64,000 bases of DNA, taken from positions 62,001-126,000 of the forward strand of contig CAHJWM010000001.1 of assembly GCA_903642325.1 (NCBI GenBank), given 5' to 3'. The DNA comes from Myxococcales bacterium (GTDB lineage Bacteria; Myxococcota_A; Polyangia; Polyangiales; Polyangiaceae). Below are positions 16,962 to 25,352 of the stretch, piece by piece (positions within the stretch are counted from its first letter, which is position 1; the number at the start of each line of letters is the position of its first letter). Below the pieces are notes generated by a model. It had not been told where the DNA came from. It worked only from the letters and a program-made list of their open reading frames with translations, and searched no databases. The translations under genes and the position numbers were made by a program.

Positions 16962-18209
16962 CTACGAGAAACGAAGGTCGTCGGCGGCAACGCTACTCCG
17001 CTCCGCGAGCGCCCTCAATAGCTGCGGCCACGCCACGGACGCGGCGAGCGCCGTGGTGAGCGATATCCACTGCGAGGTCGAGAGTCGCACCACGCTGGGC
17101 GCGGCCGATGGCGCCGGGCGCAGCCAAAGGTACGCCAAACACGCGACGCAAAGACTGAGCGCAATCGCCGCCGCCCGCGCCAGCGGCTGACCGATGCTAC
17201 GTGCCGGTCCGTAAGCAAACGCGGTGGCCAGCAACACGAGCAGTAGGGGGATCAGCACGTGCTCGGGCGCGGCCGGCCCAAAGCTGCCTCGCTCGCTGTC
17301 GTCTCGCACTATTTCCAGCACGAAACGCAGGTAGCCATAACCGATCGTGAAGGCGAGAAAGATCTCGCCGCGAAAGCGCGCGGCCCTGCGCAGCTGCCAG
17401 GTCAGAATCAAGAGGGCCGCGCCCGCTAGCGATTCGTAGAGCTCGGTCGGATGCACCGGCAGCGAAGCGTGCGCGCTCACGGACAAGCCACGCAAGTCGA
17501 CGTGTTGGAGCCACGCCGGCGACCCGGCGCCGTCGAGCACGTTGCTCGGCCAACGCGGGAAGGTACCGAGGCGCTTGAGCCAAATAGGAGCCGCCGCGGG
17601 AAGCGGCGTACCGAAGTCACAGCCAAACAAATAACAGCCGATACGCGTCAGCATCAGGCCGCTGGCGAGGCTCGGAACCGCCACGTCCGCCCAGGGCAAG
17701 AGCGCGACGTTGCGCCATCTCAAAAATCCCCAAGATCCCAGGAGCCCACCCAGAAAGCCGCCGTAGGCGACCAGCCCGCCGCGGCGAACGGCTAGCATGT
17801 CTAGCGCGCCGTGGAAGTCCCCCGGATTGGTCAAAACATACAACACGCGTGAGCCGATGAGCGCGGCGATGGCAGTCACGAAGTAACAATTCGCAAGTAG
17901 CTCGCGCGCCATGCCGTCACGTTCGCCGAGCCGAAGCGTCAAAAACCAGCCGACCACGATCGAGAGGCAGAGCATCGCCCCGTAGCTGTAAATTGGAATC
18001 GGCTCGAGCAAGAAACGCTGGCCGCGGAATAGAAAGCCACCAGTGACGCCGGTGAGCAGCATGAGGACGCCGATTACGAGCAAATCGAGCGCGCTTTGAC
18101 GGTGACCGAAAAATGCCAGAACGAGCCCAACCCCGGACAGTAAGAACAACGTGGGTGCGAGCGGCAACGCCCAGGCCGGCAGGGGAATTTCGAACAGGAT
18201 CGGATGCAT
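16962..18209 (-). CDS. lgt: Prolipoprotein diacylglyceryl transferase
   Basis: Lgt transfers diacylglyceryl from phosphatidylglycerol to the lipobox cysteine of prolipoproteins in the inner membrane. The protein is polytopic (415 residues). Signature regions: IYSYGAMLCLSIVVGW in the second membrane segment, GGLVAYGGFLGG, TRIGCYLFGCDFG (the GRxGCF variant of the Lgt signature, with the essential Arg), and VHPTELYES. At 415 residues it is longer than the ~290 of Escherichia coli Lgt; the extra length is an added N-terminal membrane helix and two or three helices at the C-terminus. The window encodes many predicted lipoproteins, so the enzyme has abundant local clients. Confidence 0.85.
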   Translation of the reverse strand: MHPILFEIPLPAWALPLAPTLFLLSGVGLVLAFFGHRQSALDLLVIGVLMLLTGVTGGFLFRGQRFLLEPIPIYSYGAMLCLSIVVGWFLTLRLGERDGMARELLANCYFVTAIAALIGSRVLYVLTNPGDFHGALDMLAVRRGGLVAYGGFLGGLLGSWGFLRWRNVALLPWADVAVPSLASGLMLTRIGCYLFGCDFGTPLPAAAPIWLKRLGTFPRWPSNVLDGAGSPAWLQHVDLRGLSVSAHASLPVHPTELYESLAGAALLILTWQLRRAARFRGEIFLAFTIGYGYLRFVLEIVRDDSERGSFGPAAPEHVLIPLLLVLLATAFAYGPARSIGQPLARAAAIALSLCVACLAYLWLRPAPSAAPSVVRLSTSQWISLTTALAASVAWPQLLRALAERSSVAADDLRFS

Positions 18210-18240
18210 GGCTTGGGACGGGGCCTAAACTCGGACAAGC

Positions 18241-19005
18241 GTGGTAGCATGGCGTGTCGTGTTGCTCAGGCAGTTCGTGCTCACGTTGCTGGCTGGCGTG
18301 CTCGCAGCCTGCGTACCCGAAGAACGAAGCGGTGGAGGCGGGGCAAAGCCTTCGCCAAGTGCAGAAGCGACTCAGCACACCGCCGAAGTGCGCAGCGGAG
18401 CGCTCGGGCCCAGGCTCGAGGCCCGCTTTGCCGACGCCTTCGAACGCAGCGACGCCGGACCCGACTGGAACCTCACCGGGCCTGGCTGGGCGCTGAAAGA
18501 GGGTCGCCTGTGTGCGAGCGGGGCCCATAACCACCCCGCCTGGCTGCGCCGCCGGCTGCCCATCAATGCCCGGATCGAGTTCGACGCCACCAGTGGCTCG
18601 AGCGATGGCGATCTGAAGGCCGAAGCGTGGGGCGATGGCGCGAGCGCGGCAAACGCGGCTTCTTATCGCAACGCCACCAGTTATATCGTGATTTTTGGGG
18701 GTTGGAAGAACACCGTCCACGTCCTGGCCCGGCTCGACGAGCACGCGGCCGATCGGACTGAGCTGCGCATCGAGCCCGGGGAGACGGACCCGCGCGCTCA
18801 GCCCGTGCTTCCGGACCGCGTGTATCGCTTCAAAATAGAGCGAGCCGACGGCCAAACTGTCCGTTACTTCGTAGACGATACGGAGATCTTGAGCCTGAAG
18901 GATCCTCTCCCATTGAGCGGTGAAGGCCACGAACATTTTGGGTTCAATGACTGGCAGGTGCCGGTCTGCTTCGACAACCTCACCATCACCCCCTTGAAGA
19001 GCTGA
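18241..19005 (+). CDS. Predicted lipoprotein with concanavalin-like fold
   Basis: A 254-residue protein of unknown function. The signal ends in a lipobox-like LAAC (near residue 24) followed by a Gly/Ser-rich linker. The globular part (residues ~60-250) has the look of a jelly-roll sandwich of the DUF1080/laminin-G kind: FADAFERSDAGPDWNLTG, GWALKEGRLCASG, RIEFDATS, YIVIFGGWKNT, YRFKIERADG, VRYFVDDTEIL and a final FDNLTITPL strand. Such domains often bind or act on polysaccharides, but no catalytic residues can be assigned. Starts at GTG 18241; a GTG at 18259 is an alternative. It stands 5 bases before the next gene. Confidence 0.65.
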   Translation: MVAWRVVLLRQFVLTLLAGVLAACVPEERSGGGGAKPSPSAEATQHTAEVRSGALGPRLEARFADAFERSDAGPDWNLTGPGWALKEGRLCASGAHNHPAWLRRRLPINARIEFDATSGSSDGDLKAEAWGDGASAANAASYRNATSYIVIFGGWKNTVHVLARLDEHAADRTELRIEPGETDPRAQPVLPDRVYRFKIERADGQTVRYFVDDTEILSLKDPLPLSGEGHEHFGFNDWQVPVCFDNLTITPLKS

Positions 19006-19009
19006 GCGA

Positions 19010-20377
19010 GTGGAGAACGCGGAGGTCGAAGTCGCGCTGGAGGAGCTCGAGAGTCGCCTCGAACGTCTACGCGCGCTCTACGAACAATACTTCATGGGCA
19101 TCGAACGCATCGAGCCCGCCATCCCACGCAAGGATGTGGACCGCCGCATTTACGTGTTGCGCCGAGAAAAGATCCGCAACACCGCCAAGCGCTTCAAGCT
19201 GCAAACGATCATCTCGCGCTACAATACGTTTCAGCAATACTGGTCGCGTATTTGTCGCGAAATCGAGGCCGGGACATACAAGCGCCACGTGATCCGGGCC
19301 GAACGCATCGCGCCGGGTAAGATGCTCACGATCGCCGCTCGCAAACGCTTGGGGCGCGCCGCGTTGCAAGCGGCCGAGCCCGAGTCTGCACCGCCGCCCG
19401 CGCCGCCGGCAGCCGCGCACGCCATAGCGCAGACCGAAGAACCTTCGCTGCCCGCAGCGGCGACCGCATCACAAGTACCGCGGCCGAGGCCGCCATCGCT
19501 CAAGCCATCGTTGAAACCGATGCCGCCGCCGAAGCCGCCGCGGCCGCTCAGGCCGGGCCCAACCGCCCCGCCCGCGCGCGAGACCTTCGATACGCTGGAC
19601 ATGGGCTTTCTGGGTGATTGGGACCCGGCTGCGACCATCAGCAAGCCGAAGCGCGCGCCAGATATACCGGCGCGTCCGTTCGGCCGCGCCTTGACTCGAC
19701 CGTTGGGCACGGGAGGCCCGATGTCGAGCCTAGGTAGTGCGCCGCTGCGTGCCAAGCCGGACCTCTTGCTTGCGCCGCCGCCGCCGCCCCGCGCGAGCGC
19801 GCCTGCATCGCGCGATGCCAGCCCCGGCCCGGCTCAACGGCCGCTCGTCGCGCCGCGTCCGCCACCCCCTCCGCCCGCGTCGCCTACACCGGGAGCGCAC
19901 AACGCGCCCGTCGCCCCGCTCCCAGCGCCCCCACGTCCGGGCCCTTCGCCCGACCGTCCGCCCCCGCGTATTAGTGCGAGGGGCCCGGCCGGTCATGCAA
20001 CCACGACCGGTCTCGTAAACGGCTCCCCGCCGGCGCCAATAGCCCGGTCCGGCGAGGCGCGACCCGCACTGCCGCCCGCGGTGATTCCCGCAAGACCTCC
20101 CGCCAACGCGACTGCGCTCGCTGCGCCGATCGCTCGACCCGCTGCACCGAAGCCTACCGCCGCGCCGGCCACGGATGAGCGCGTGCGTGAGCTGCACGCG
20201 CGCTTGGTCGAGGCTAAGCGGCAAACGCAAGACGCCGGCGCAGTCAGCATGGAGGGCCTGGCCAGATCAATCAAGGCGACCGAAGCCAAGCTCCGCGAGC
20301 AGCATGCAAACCGCAACATCGAGTTCGACGTGGTGATTAGGGACGGCAAAGCCGTGCTCAAACCGACCATTCGCTGA
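19010..20377 (+). CDS. Conserved protein with N-terminal helical domain and long Pro/Ala-rich linker
   Basis: A 455-residue protein starting at GTG 19010. The first ~110 residues are helical and well ordered (LYEQYFMGIERIEP, then FKLQTIISRYNTFQQYWSRICREIEAGTYKR) and resemble a domain I recall from conserved myxobacterial proteins (the MXAN_5187 type; this is from memory). Residues ~120-385 are proline/alanine-rich low complexity and contain no domain. The last ~70 residues return to a helix (VRELHARLVEAKRQTQDAG) and a short strand pair (FDVVIRDGKAVLKPTIR). No signal peptide. Function unknown; a scaffold or cytoplasmic adaptor is a guess from the architecture. Confidence 0.65.
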   Translation: MENAEVEVALEELESRLERLRALYEQYFMGIERIEPAIPRKDVDRRIYVLRREKIRNTAKRFKLQTIISRYNTFQQYWSRICREIEAGTYKRHVIRAERIAPGKMLTIAARKRLGRAALQAAEPESAPPPAPPAAAHAIAQTEEPSLPAAATASQVPRPRPPSLKPSLKPMPPPKPPRPLRPGPTAPPARETFDTLDMGFLGDWDPAATISKPKRAPDIPARPFGRALTRPLGTGGPMSSLGSAPLRAKPDLLLAPPPPPRASAPASRDASPGPAQRPLVAPRPPPPPPASPTPGAHNAPVAPLPAPPRPGPSPDRPPPRISARGPAGHATTTGLVNGSPPAPIARSGEARPALPPAVIPARPPANATALAAPIARPAAPKPTAAPATDERVRELHARLVEAKRQTQDAGAVSMEGLARSIKATEAKLREQHANRNIEFDVVIRDGKAVLKPTIR

Positions 20378-20381
20378 CGCA

Positions 20382-20410
20382 CACGATGTGGGCGCTGGGC
20401 CCACATCGTG
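20382..20410. terminator. Bidirectional hairpin between convergent genes
   Basis: A perfect 12-base inverted repeat, CACGATGTGGGC / GCCCACATCGTG, with a 5-base loop (GCTGG), sits between the stops at 20377 and 20422. It has no U-tract on either strand, so it would need another factor or act as a transcript-end stabiliser. Confidence 0.6.
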
Positions 20411-20421
20411 GTCCGGCAATC

Positions 20422-20697
20422 TCAGTTCGCGGGGCTGCTGCGGTCGTTCTGGCGTCGCACCGAAGACCGCGGACCTTCGATGTACACGTCGTTCTCGCAA
20501 AATACGATGGTGCAGGCGCTATTGCCGGCCTCGCGCATGCGCGCGCAGAGCTCCGCTAGCTCCGCATCCGAATCCACTACGTCACCCTCGACTGGTTGGC
20601 GCGTGGCGTGATCGTAACGACAGTTGTCGATTGCTACCCAACGACCTTTGAATTCATTCGAGCGACAGAACTCGGGCCAGGTCATCCGTGTCGACAT
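20422..20697 (-). CDS. Small conserved protein (DUF5678-like)
   Basis: A 91-residue cytoplasmic protein, no signal peptide. Its core reads FKGRWVAIDNCRYD, then VVDSDAELAELCARMREAG, then CTIVFCEND. The pattern (strand, turn, helix, strand) resembles the small DUF5678-like family, which I recall only loosely. I start at the ATG at 20697; an ATG at 20796 would add 33 residues without clear conservation. Two cysteines near the end and the alternating acidic helix are the only notable features. Function unknown. Confidence 0.55.
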   Translation of the reverse strand: MSTRMTWPEFCRSNEFKGRWVAIDNCRYDHATRQPVEGDVVDSDAELAELCARMREAGNSACTIVFCENDVYIEGPRSSVRRQNDRSSPAN

Positions 20698-20884
20698 GCT
20701 TGGGGGTTTGCTTTCAATGAGTACTTCCCTTGCGGGAATACTCCCCTCTGCCTCGAAACTTGGCCTCACGCCAACGTCACTACGACGCCTCAGCATCTGA
20801 ATACAGGTTCACCCGCTCGTCAAGCCGACGACCAACCGCCGTTGCATGCTTGTCATCTAAATGTAGCCCGATGAATTCGTTGAG

Positions 20885-22654
20885 TTAATTGCAACTCGAG
20901 CCGGCGAGGCTACTGGCCAGCTTGGGGCTGGAAGCGCCCAAAGCTTGAGCCGCCGCTAAAATCGCCTTTGCCTGCGCACAGTTGCCGTTCAGGGCGGCCG
21001 CCTTCGCGGCGGAGGGAGCGCTATTACGGGCGGCCTGCGTGCATTGCGCTTTCTTCGCGGCGTCCGAACAACGCGAGAAGTTGCTGACCGCCCCCGCGAT
21101 GTTGCCGTTGCTTGCTGCGGCGATACAGGCATCGCAACCGTTGGCGGCGGGCGGGGGAGCAGGCGTGGGAGTGACGGGCGTGGTCGGAGTGACCGGTGTC
21201 GTCGGAGCACTGGGCGTCGCTGGCTTGCTCGGCGTCGCGTGCGGCGTGCCCGGCTTGGCGCCAGCGGGGGTCGTGACGGCTACTGGCTCGACGGGAGGAG
21301 CGGCCTGAGCGGCAACGGGATCCGCGGGCGTGGCGGAGTTCAACGGCTCGAGGTTTTGGACGGTGCCGGTCCCTAGACTGCCGCTGCCCCCGCCCACGTC
21401 CACGCCGAGTGGCGTGATCGGCACATCCTTCGAAGAAGAGCTCATGGAGCGCGCGGCGAGCACTCCAATCGCGATCAGCAGAACGCCGCCCACGGCCCCG
21501 AGACCGATCACGAGCCCTTTGCTACCGCCGCTTTTGTTGGCCCGCCCGCCCCCAACCGTGGGGGAGGGAGGAATTGCGATCAACGGCGGGGACATCATGG
21601 GCCCAGGCATGGCCATGCCCGGCGCGCTGAAATCCGGCGCTTGAGCCATGGCTGCGGTGCCACTCGTAGCCAAATCTGGGTGCGATTCCACGGTCATGCG
21701 TCCGCCGTCGGACAGCTCGGCGAAGTACTCGCGCGCTGAGGGCTGGCGATCGTCACGGTTCTTCGACAGGGCTCGCAGAATCGCCTTGCGCATCGCCTCG
21801 GGGATATTTTTGGCGGGTGCCGAGACTTCGAACGGAATCGGTTGAGCGCTCATGTGCTGCGTCGCCCATTGCCAAGGCGTGTCCGCATCGAACGGCAGGC
21901 GACCGGTGAGCATCTCGTAGGTCATCACGCCCAGCGAGTAGATGTCGCTGCGTGCGTCGAGCGCTTTGCCGGTGAACTGCTCCGGGCTCATGTAAGGGGG
22001 CGTGCCGAGAACCATGCCCTGCTGGGTGAGCTTCGCTTCCTTTTGCGCGTCGGCCGATTCGGAGCGGGCGGCGATGCCAAAATCCAGCACTTTGACGAAA
22101 TCGGTCTCGCCCGCGCGGTCGGTTAGGACGAGATTATCAGGCTTCAAATCGCGGTGAATGATGCCCTGCATGTGGGCTTCGTCGAGCGCGCCGCAGACTT
22201 GGCGCATGATCTTGATCACGCGCTCGGGCGAGAGCGGGCCTTTGCTGAGCACGTCCGCGAGTGAGTGGCCGGAGACGAACTCCATCGCGATGTACAAGGT
22301 GCCATCGGCGGTGGACCCGAAATCGTAAAACTTGATCGTGTTGGGATGCTCGAGCTGGGCGACCGTGCCGCACTCTCGGTGAAAGCGCGCGAGGACGGAG
22401 GGGTCCTTCGACAAGTGCGCATGCAAGGTTTTGATCGCGACCTTGCGTACGGTCGAGCCCATTTGCTGCTCGCCGACGTACACGATGCCCATGCCGCCTT
22501 CGCCCAGCACGCCGGTGATGCGGTAACGCCCGCCGATCAGCTGACCGATCATCGGGTCAGCACCCACCTCGCTGACGGTTGGCATCAAAGCGCCACAATT
22601 GGCGCAGAATCGCGCGCCGTCGATGTTCTGATGCTGGCAGGCTTCACACTTCAT
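20885..22654 (-). CDS. Hanks-type Ser/Thr protein kinase with N-terminal zinc ribbon
   Basis: A PknB-like kinase of 589 residues. Residues 3-20 hold a zinc ribbon (CEAC ... CANC). The kinase domain (about 43-310) has the glycine loop LGEGGMGIVYVGE, Lys75 in VAIKT, catalytic HRDLKPDN (167-174), DFG (191-193) and GTPPYMSPEQ, so all catalytic residues are present. One membrane helix follows at ~380-402, then a Pro/Thr/Val-rich stalk and a C-terminal extracytoplasmic region with six or so cysteines (CDACIAAASNGN, CSDAAKKAQC). It should sense something outside the membrane and phosphorylate cytoplasmic partners such as FHA proteins. Genes nearby on the same strand are unrelated in function. Confidence 0.9.
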   Translation of the reverse strand: MKCEACQHQNIDGARFCANCGALMPTVSEVGADPMIGQLIGGRYRITGVLGEGGMGIVYVGEQQMGSTVRKVAIKTLHAHLSKDPSVLARFHRECGTVAQLEHPNTIKFYDFGSTADGTLYIAMEFVSGHSLADVLSKGPLSPERVIKIMRQVCGALDEAHMQGIIHRDLKPDNLVLTDRAGETDFVKVLDFGIAARSESADAQKEAKLTQQGMVLGTPPYMSPEQFTGKALDARSDIYSLGVMTYEMLTGRLPFDADTPWQWATQHMSAQPIPFEVSAPAKNIPEAMRKAILRALSKNRDDRQPSAREYFAELSDGGRMTVESHPDLATSGTAAMAQAPDFSAPGMAMPGPMMSPPLIAIPPSPTVGGGRANKSGGSKGLVIGLGAVGGVLLIAIGVLAARSMSSSSKDVPITPLGVDVGGGSGSLGTGTVQNLEPLNSATPADPVAAQAAPPVEPVAVTTPAGAKPGTPHATPSKPATPSAPTTPVTPTTPVTPTPAPPPAANGCDACIAAASNGNIAGAVSNFSRCSDAAKKAQCTQAARNSAPSAAKAAALNGNCAQAKAILAAAQALGASSPKLASSLAGSSCN

Positions 22655-22732
22655 CGGATTGACAGGGGTATCCGAAGTGAGCCGCGAACGCCAGTGATCG
22701 GGGGATTCGGCTCGGCACCCGCCGAAATGGAT

Positions 22733-23392
22733 TCAGGATGGGGGTGGCGAGTGTGGCGCGCCGAGGCCTGGGCTTGGCTCAACCGCGGGCGGCTCTGCGT
22801 CCGGGGGCCAGGTCAGCTCTCGCGACTTCTGAGCGGCGCGATCGACCAAGACCAAGCGCGTGGCGCGTGGGCTAGCCGGAACGAGCACGCTGATGCGCGA
22901 GACGGCGTTGGGCGAAAGGCTTGGTGGATCGTGGAGCGGTCGGCGGGTGATGCCCGGCCGCTCTTCCGCCGCCAGCAGCGGGAAGTCGAAGCGCACGCGC
23001 TCGATCAGCTCGTGACCGATCCACAGCTCGACCGCGAACCTGCCCATGTGTCGGGCCGTCACCACGGGTTTCGGGAAGGTGCGCCGCTCGAAGTGTTCCA
23101 CGCTCAGCTCACCGGCCCGATAAAGCAGCGCGAGTTGCCACTGCTCGGCCATGCGCAACGGCTCGGGATCCGGCGCCCCGCCGGAAAAGGGCGGCGGCAA
23201 GTGCGCAAGCTCCGGTGCGCTTGCCGGACCGGGTGCGCTCGAACGTTCGGGCAGGTCCGAGCCCTCACCCGTGCCCTCGGCAATGTGGTGAGGAATCACG
23301 AACGCCGGGTGCCCCGGATCTACGGTCGCGTAGTGCCCGGATGCGCAGGCAACAAGCACACACGGCGCGAAATGAAACCAAGGGCGGGACAC
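22733..23392 (-). CDS. Predicted lipoprotein, unknown function
   Basis: I start at GTG 23392, which opens a lipoprotein signal with lipobox LVAC (VSRPWFHFAPCVLVAC); a longer reading to 23554 would overlap the pseudouridine synthase gene. The mature part (about 205 residues) contains a predicted strand-rich domain: WQLALLYRAGELSVEHFERR, FAVELWIGHELIERVRFDFPLL, and RISVLVPASPRATRLVLVDRA. It ends in a Pro/Glu-rich tail. No catalytic motif is apparent. It stands 26 bases after the pseudouridine synthase stop on the same strand. Confidence 0.6.
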   Translation of the reverse strand: MSRPWFHFAPCVLVACASGHYATVDPGHPAFVIPHHIAEGTGEGSDLPERSSAPGPASAPELAHLPPPFSGGAPDPEPLRMAEQWQLALLYRAGELSVEHFERRTFPKPVVTARHMGRFAVELWIGHELIERVRFDFPLLAAEERPGITRRPLHDPPSLSPNAVSRISVLVPASPRATRLVLVDRAAQKSRELTWPPDAEPPAVEPSPGLGAPHSPPPS

Positions 23393-23418
23393 GCGCCCGC
23401 TATACCACTGACTTCCGA

Positions 23419-24180
23419 TCAGGGGCCGAGCCGCACCTCCCGTGCCCTGACGAAAGCCGTCGCGTCGCCCCCGAAATCTCGCCAAACACTCGTCAGCCAC
23501 GTTGGGTCGGGGGCGGCCACGCAAAGCGGTGGAGAAAGGGGCAGCTCGACCCACGCCGCATGCAACGCAATCCGGTCGAGGCCACGCACCGCACCCTGCT
23601 CGGAGGTAGCGCGCGCGGCGCCGCCATAGGCGCGATCACCGAGCAGGGGCAAGCCATGCGCGGAGCAGTGCACACGCAGCTGATGCGTACGCCCCGTACG
23701 GGGTGCGAGCGCCAACACATGCACTTGCCGAGGCGTGACGCGCCCGCTGATGGCGCTGCTCGCCACGACGGCGAAATCCGTATGCGCGGCTTGCGCGTTA
23801 CGGCCAGAGACCGCGCGCAGGCTGCCCGCGGCGCGGCCGATGCTGTCCCGCCATGCTCCCGACAATACGCTCGACTGGCCGCCGGCCAACGCCAAGTAGC
23901 GCCGCTCGAAGCGGCCCTGCTCACGCCAGCCCTGCACCATGCGCCGAGCGTCCGTGCTGAGGCCGAGAGTCACCACGCCGCTCACGCCCGTATCCAAGCG
24001 TGACAAGGCATGCACGCTCGCCGCCGGCAATCCGAGCTGGCTCGCCAGGCGCGACACCAGGGTGTCCTTGGTACGCGCGTCGGGCTCTGTCTGTAGCCCT
24101 GCTGGCTTATCCACGAAAACGAGACCGTTGTATTCAGCGAGGATCGGCAGCGCACGGGCTAACGCCGCGCGCTCGCTCAA
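23419..24180 (-). CDS. RluA-family RNA pseudouridine synthase
   Basis: Converts uridine to pseudouridine in rRNA or tRNA. The 253-residue protein has NGLVFVDKPAGL at the start of the catalytic domain and the active-site block HALSRLDTGVSGV with the catalytic Asp, then RTGRTHQLRVHCSAHGLPLLGD near the C-terminus. It lacks an S4 domain, as in RluA and TruC types, so the exact target cannot be assigned. Its ATG overlaps the stop of the small gene 24177-24545 (ATGA), so the two are coupled. Confidence 0.9.
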   Translation of the reverse strand: MSERAALARALPILAEYNGLVFVDKPAGLQTEPDARTKDTLVSRLASQLGLPAASVHALSRLDTGVSGVVTLGLSTDARRMVQGWREQGRFERRYLALAGGQSSVLSGAWRDSIGRAAGSLRAVSGRNAQAAHTDFAVVASSAISGRVTPRQVHVLALAPRTGRTHQLRVHCSAHGLPLLGDRAYGGAARATSEQGAVRGLDRIALHAAWVELPLSPPLCVAAPDPTWLTSVWRDFGGDATAFVRAREVRLGP

Positions 24181-24545
24181 CGGAGCTCGTTCGCGGGCAC
24201 CGACCCTGTCGTGCGTTGAACGAGCTCGACCAAGACCGGATCGGTCGAGAGTTGATCGCGCAGCGACTGCTTAACGAAGTCCAGCTGATCTGGACTGAGC
24301 TTGCCAGCAAGATGGCTGGTCGCATCGCTCACGCGACCATCCAAATATTGGTCCAGCGAAAGCTCGCCGCGCTGCAAGCTAGACAGCGCCGCGCTGACAC
24401 GTGAGCTGGGCGCCGATGCACCCGCCCCCGCGACGTCGAGCGAAAAAGCCTCGGCCGGACGAGCTGCGTTCGCGCCCTGCACGCCACCGGTGCCGCCGAT
24501 CGAAGCGCCACCTGGAGGCAGTTTGCCTATGCCGTCGATACCCAT
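24177..24545 (-). CDS. Small unassigned protein B, coupled to the rRNA pseudouridine synthase
   Basis: A 122-residue protein starting at ATG 24545. The first ~50 residues are Gly/Ala-rich and disordered. The last ~70 are a helix bundle: SSLQRGELSLDQYLDGRV, SHLAGKLSPDQLDFVKQSL, RDQLSTDPVLVELVQRT. No signal peptide, no cysteines. The helical part is reminiscent of small proteins found near type III secretion or flagellar genes in myxobacteria, but I cannot name a family. It follows gene 24611-25087 by 65 bases on the same strand. Longer upstream reading of this frame is not supported. Confidence 0.6.
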   Translation of the reverse strand: MGIDGIGKLPPGGASIGGTGGVQGANAARPAEAFSLDVAGAGASAPSSRVSAALSSLQRGELSLDQYLDGRVSDATSHLAGKLSPDQLDFVKQSLRDQLSTDPVLVELVQRTTGSVPANELR

Positions 24546-24610
24546 GGCCAAATCCTTGGTTAGCTCCGCCGTGCTGCACGAGCCTAGCATGGCTCCGCGC
24601 GCCCGAACGC

Positions 24611-25087
24611 TCAGCGGATGTTCCCGATCGCGTTCTTCATGGTGTCGTGACGCGCCTTGAGCACGTTCGAAATCGCGGAATAGCTGCGGCTTTCCGCGCT
24701 CATCTGCTCCTGAAGCTTCAGATAATACATATTCTGGTCCGCATCCTGAGACATTACGGATTGGATGCTCGTATCCCCGCCGCTTGCGCCGGCAAGGCCA
24801 ACGCCCGAGCCGGCGGTCGAGGTTGCGGTCGCGGTTCCGGTCGGGCCGGTCGCGCTGTTTAGCGGCGAGCTGAGAGCTACCCCGCCCGCCCCTGGGCGCA
24901 CGGCCGCAGCCAAGATGCTGCCTCCGGGCAAATGCGTGACCGCCGCTTCCGCGCCACTGAGAATGGCGAGCGAGCTGGCGTTCAGCATTTGTTGAAACGG
25001 CCGAGCCGGTTCGGGTGTTACACGTGACGCGGTCGGGGTCGCATACACGCCGGTCGACGGACCGCCATTTCCAACACGAGTGGTCAT
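24611..25087 (-). CDS. Small unassigned protein A, secretion-substrate-like
   Basis: A 158-residue protein starting at ATG 25087, preceded by a good ribosome site (AAGGAG). Residues 1-105 are Gly/Ala/Ser/Thr-rich. The C-terminal ~45 residues are a strongly amphipathic helix pair: QSVMSQDADQNMYYLKLQEQM then SRSYSAISNVLKARHDTMKNAIGNIR. This disordered body plus a C-terminal coiled helix resembles inner-rod or needle subunits of type III secretion and flagella, but no sequence identity can be claimed. No signal peptide. The pair A-B is conserved in its adjacency here with the pseudouridine synthase gene. Confidence 0.6.
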   Translation of the reverse strand: MTTRVGNGGPSTGVYATPTASRVTPEPARPFQQMLNASSLAILSGAEAAVTHLPGGSILAAAVRPGAGGVALSSPLNSATGPTGTATATSTAGSGVGLAGASGGDTSIQSVMSQDADQNMYYLKLQEQMSAESRSYSAISNVLKARHDTMKNAIGNIR

Positions 25088-25282
25088 TGAGGATGCTCCT
25101 TTTTCGGCCGCGCTGGCGTCCGTTACCCCCCATCGGCAAGCCCTGGCCGTGGGTTGCGGCCCAAAGTGCAGGCGCCAGAGCGAAACGCCTGCGTCGAGCG
25201 CGATCCACGGCGCGTGGTCCTGGGCGAAACAGGATCAGCCAGCACCGCCTACCGCCTGCCTTCGCCCACCCCATTCGGCCCG

Positions 25283-25330
25283 GGACGCCGAAGGCTTTGA
25301 CGAGCTACGACGCACGCCGTGACCATCAAA
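25283..25330 (-). repeat. REP-like repeat, copy D (inverted)
   Basis: Minus-strand copy: GATGGTCACGG (gaccatc at 25321-25327 on the plus strand) and GCCTTCGGCGTCC (cgccgaaggc at 25286-25295), separated by 25 bases. It faces copy C head to head. Confidence 0.6.
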
Positions 25331-25352
25331 CCCCATTCCTCGACCGATTCTC

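Noticed and set aside
20596-20874. Plus-strand 92-codon frame over the small DUF5678-like gene
   Set aside because: Composition is unlike a protein domain; the minus-strand frame has the conserved pattern.
22265-23629. A 454-codon plus-strand frame over the kinase and lipoprotein genes
   Set aside because: No domain, crosses two well-supported minus-strand genes.
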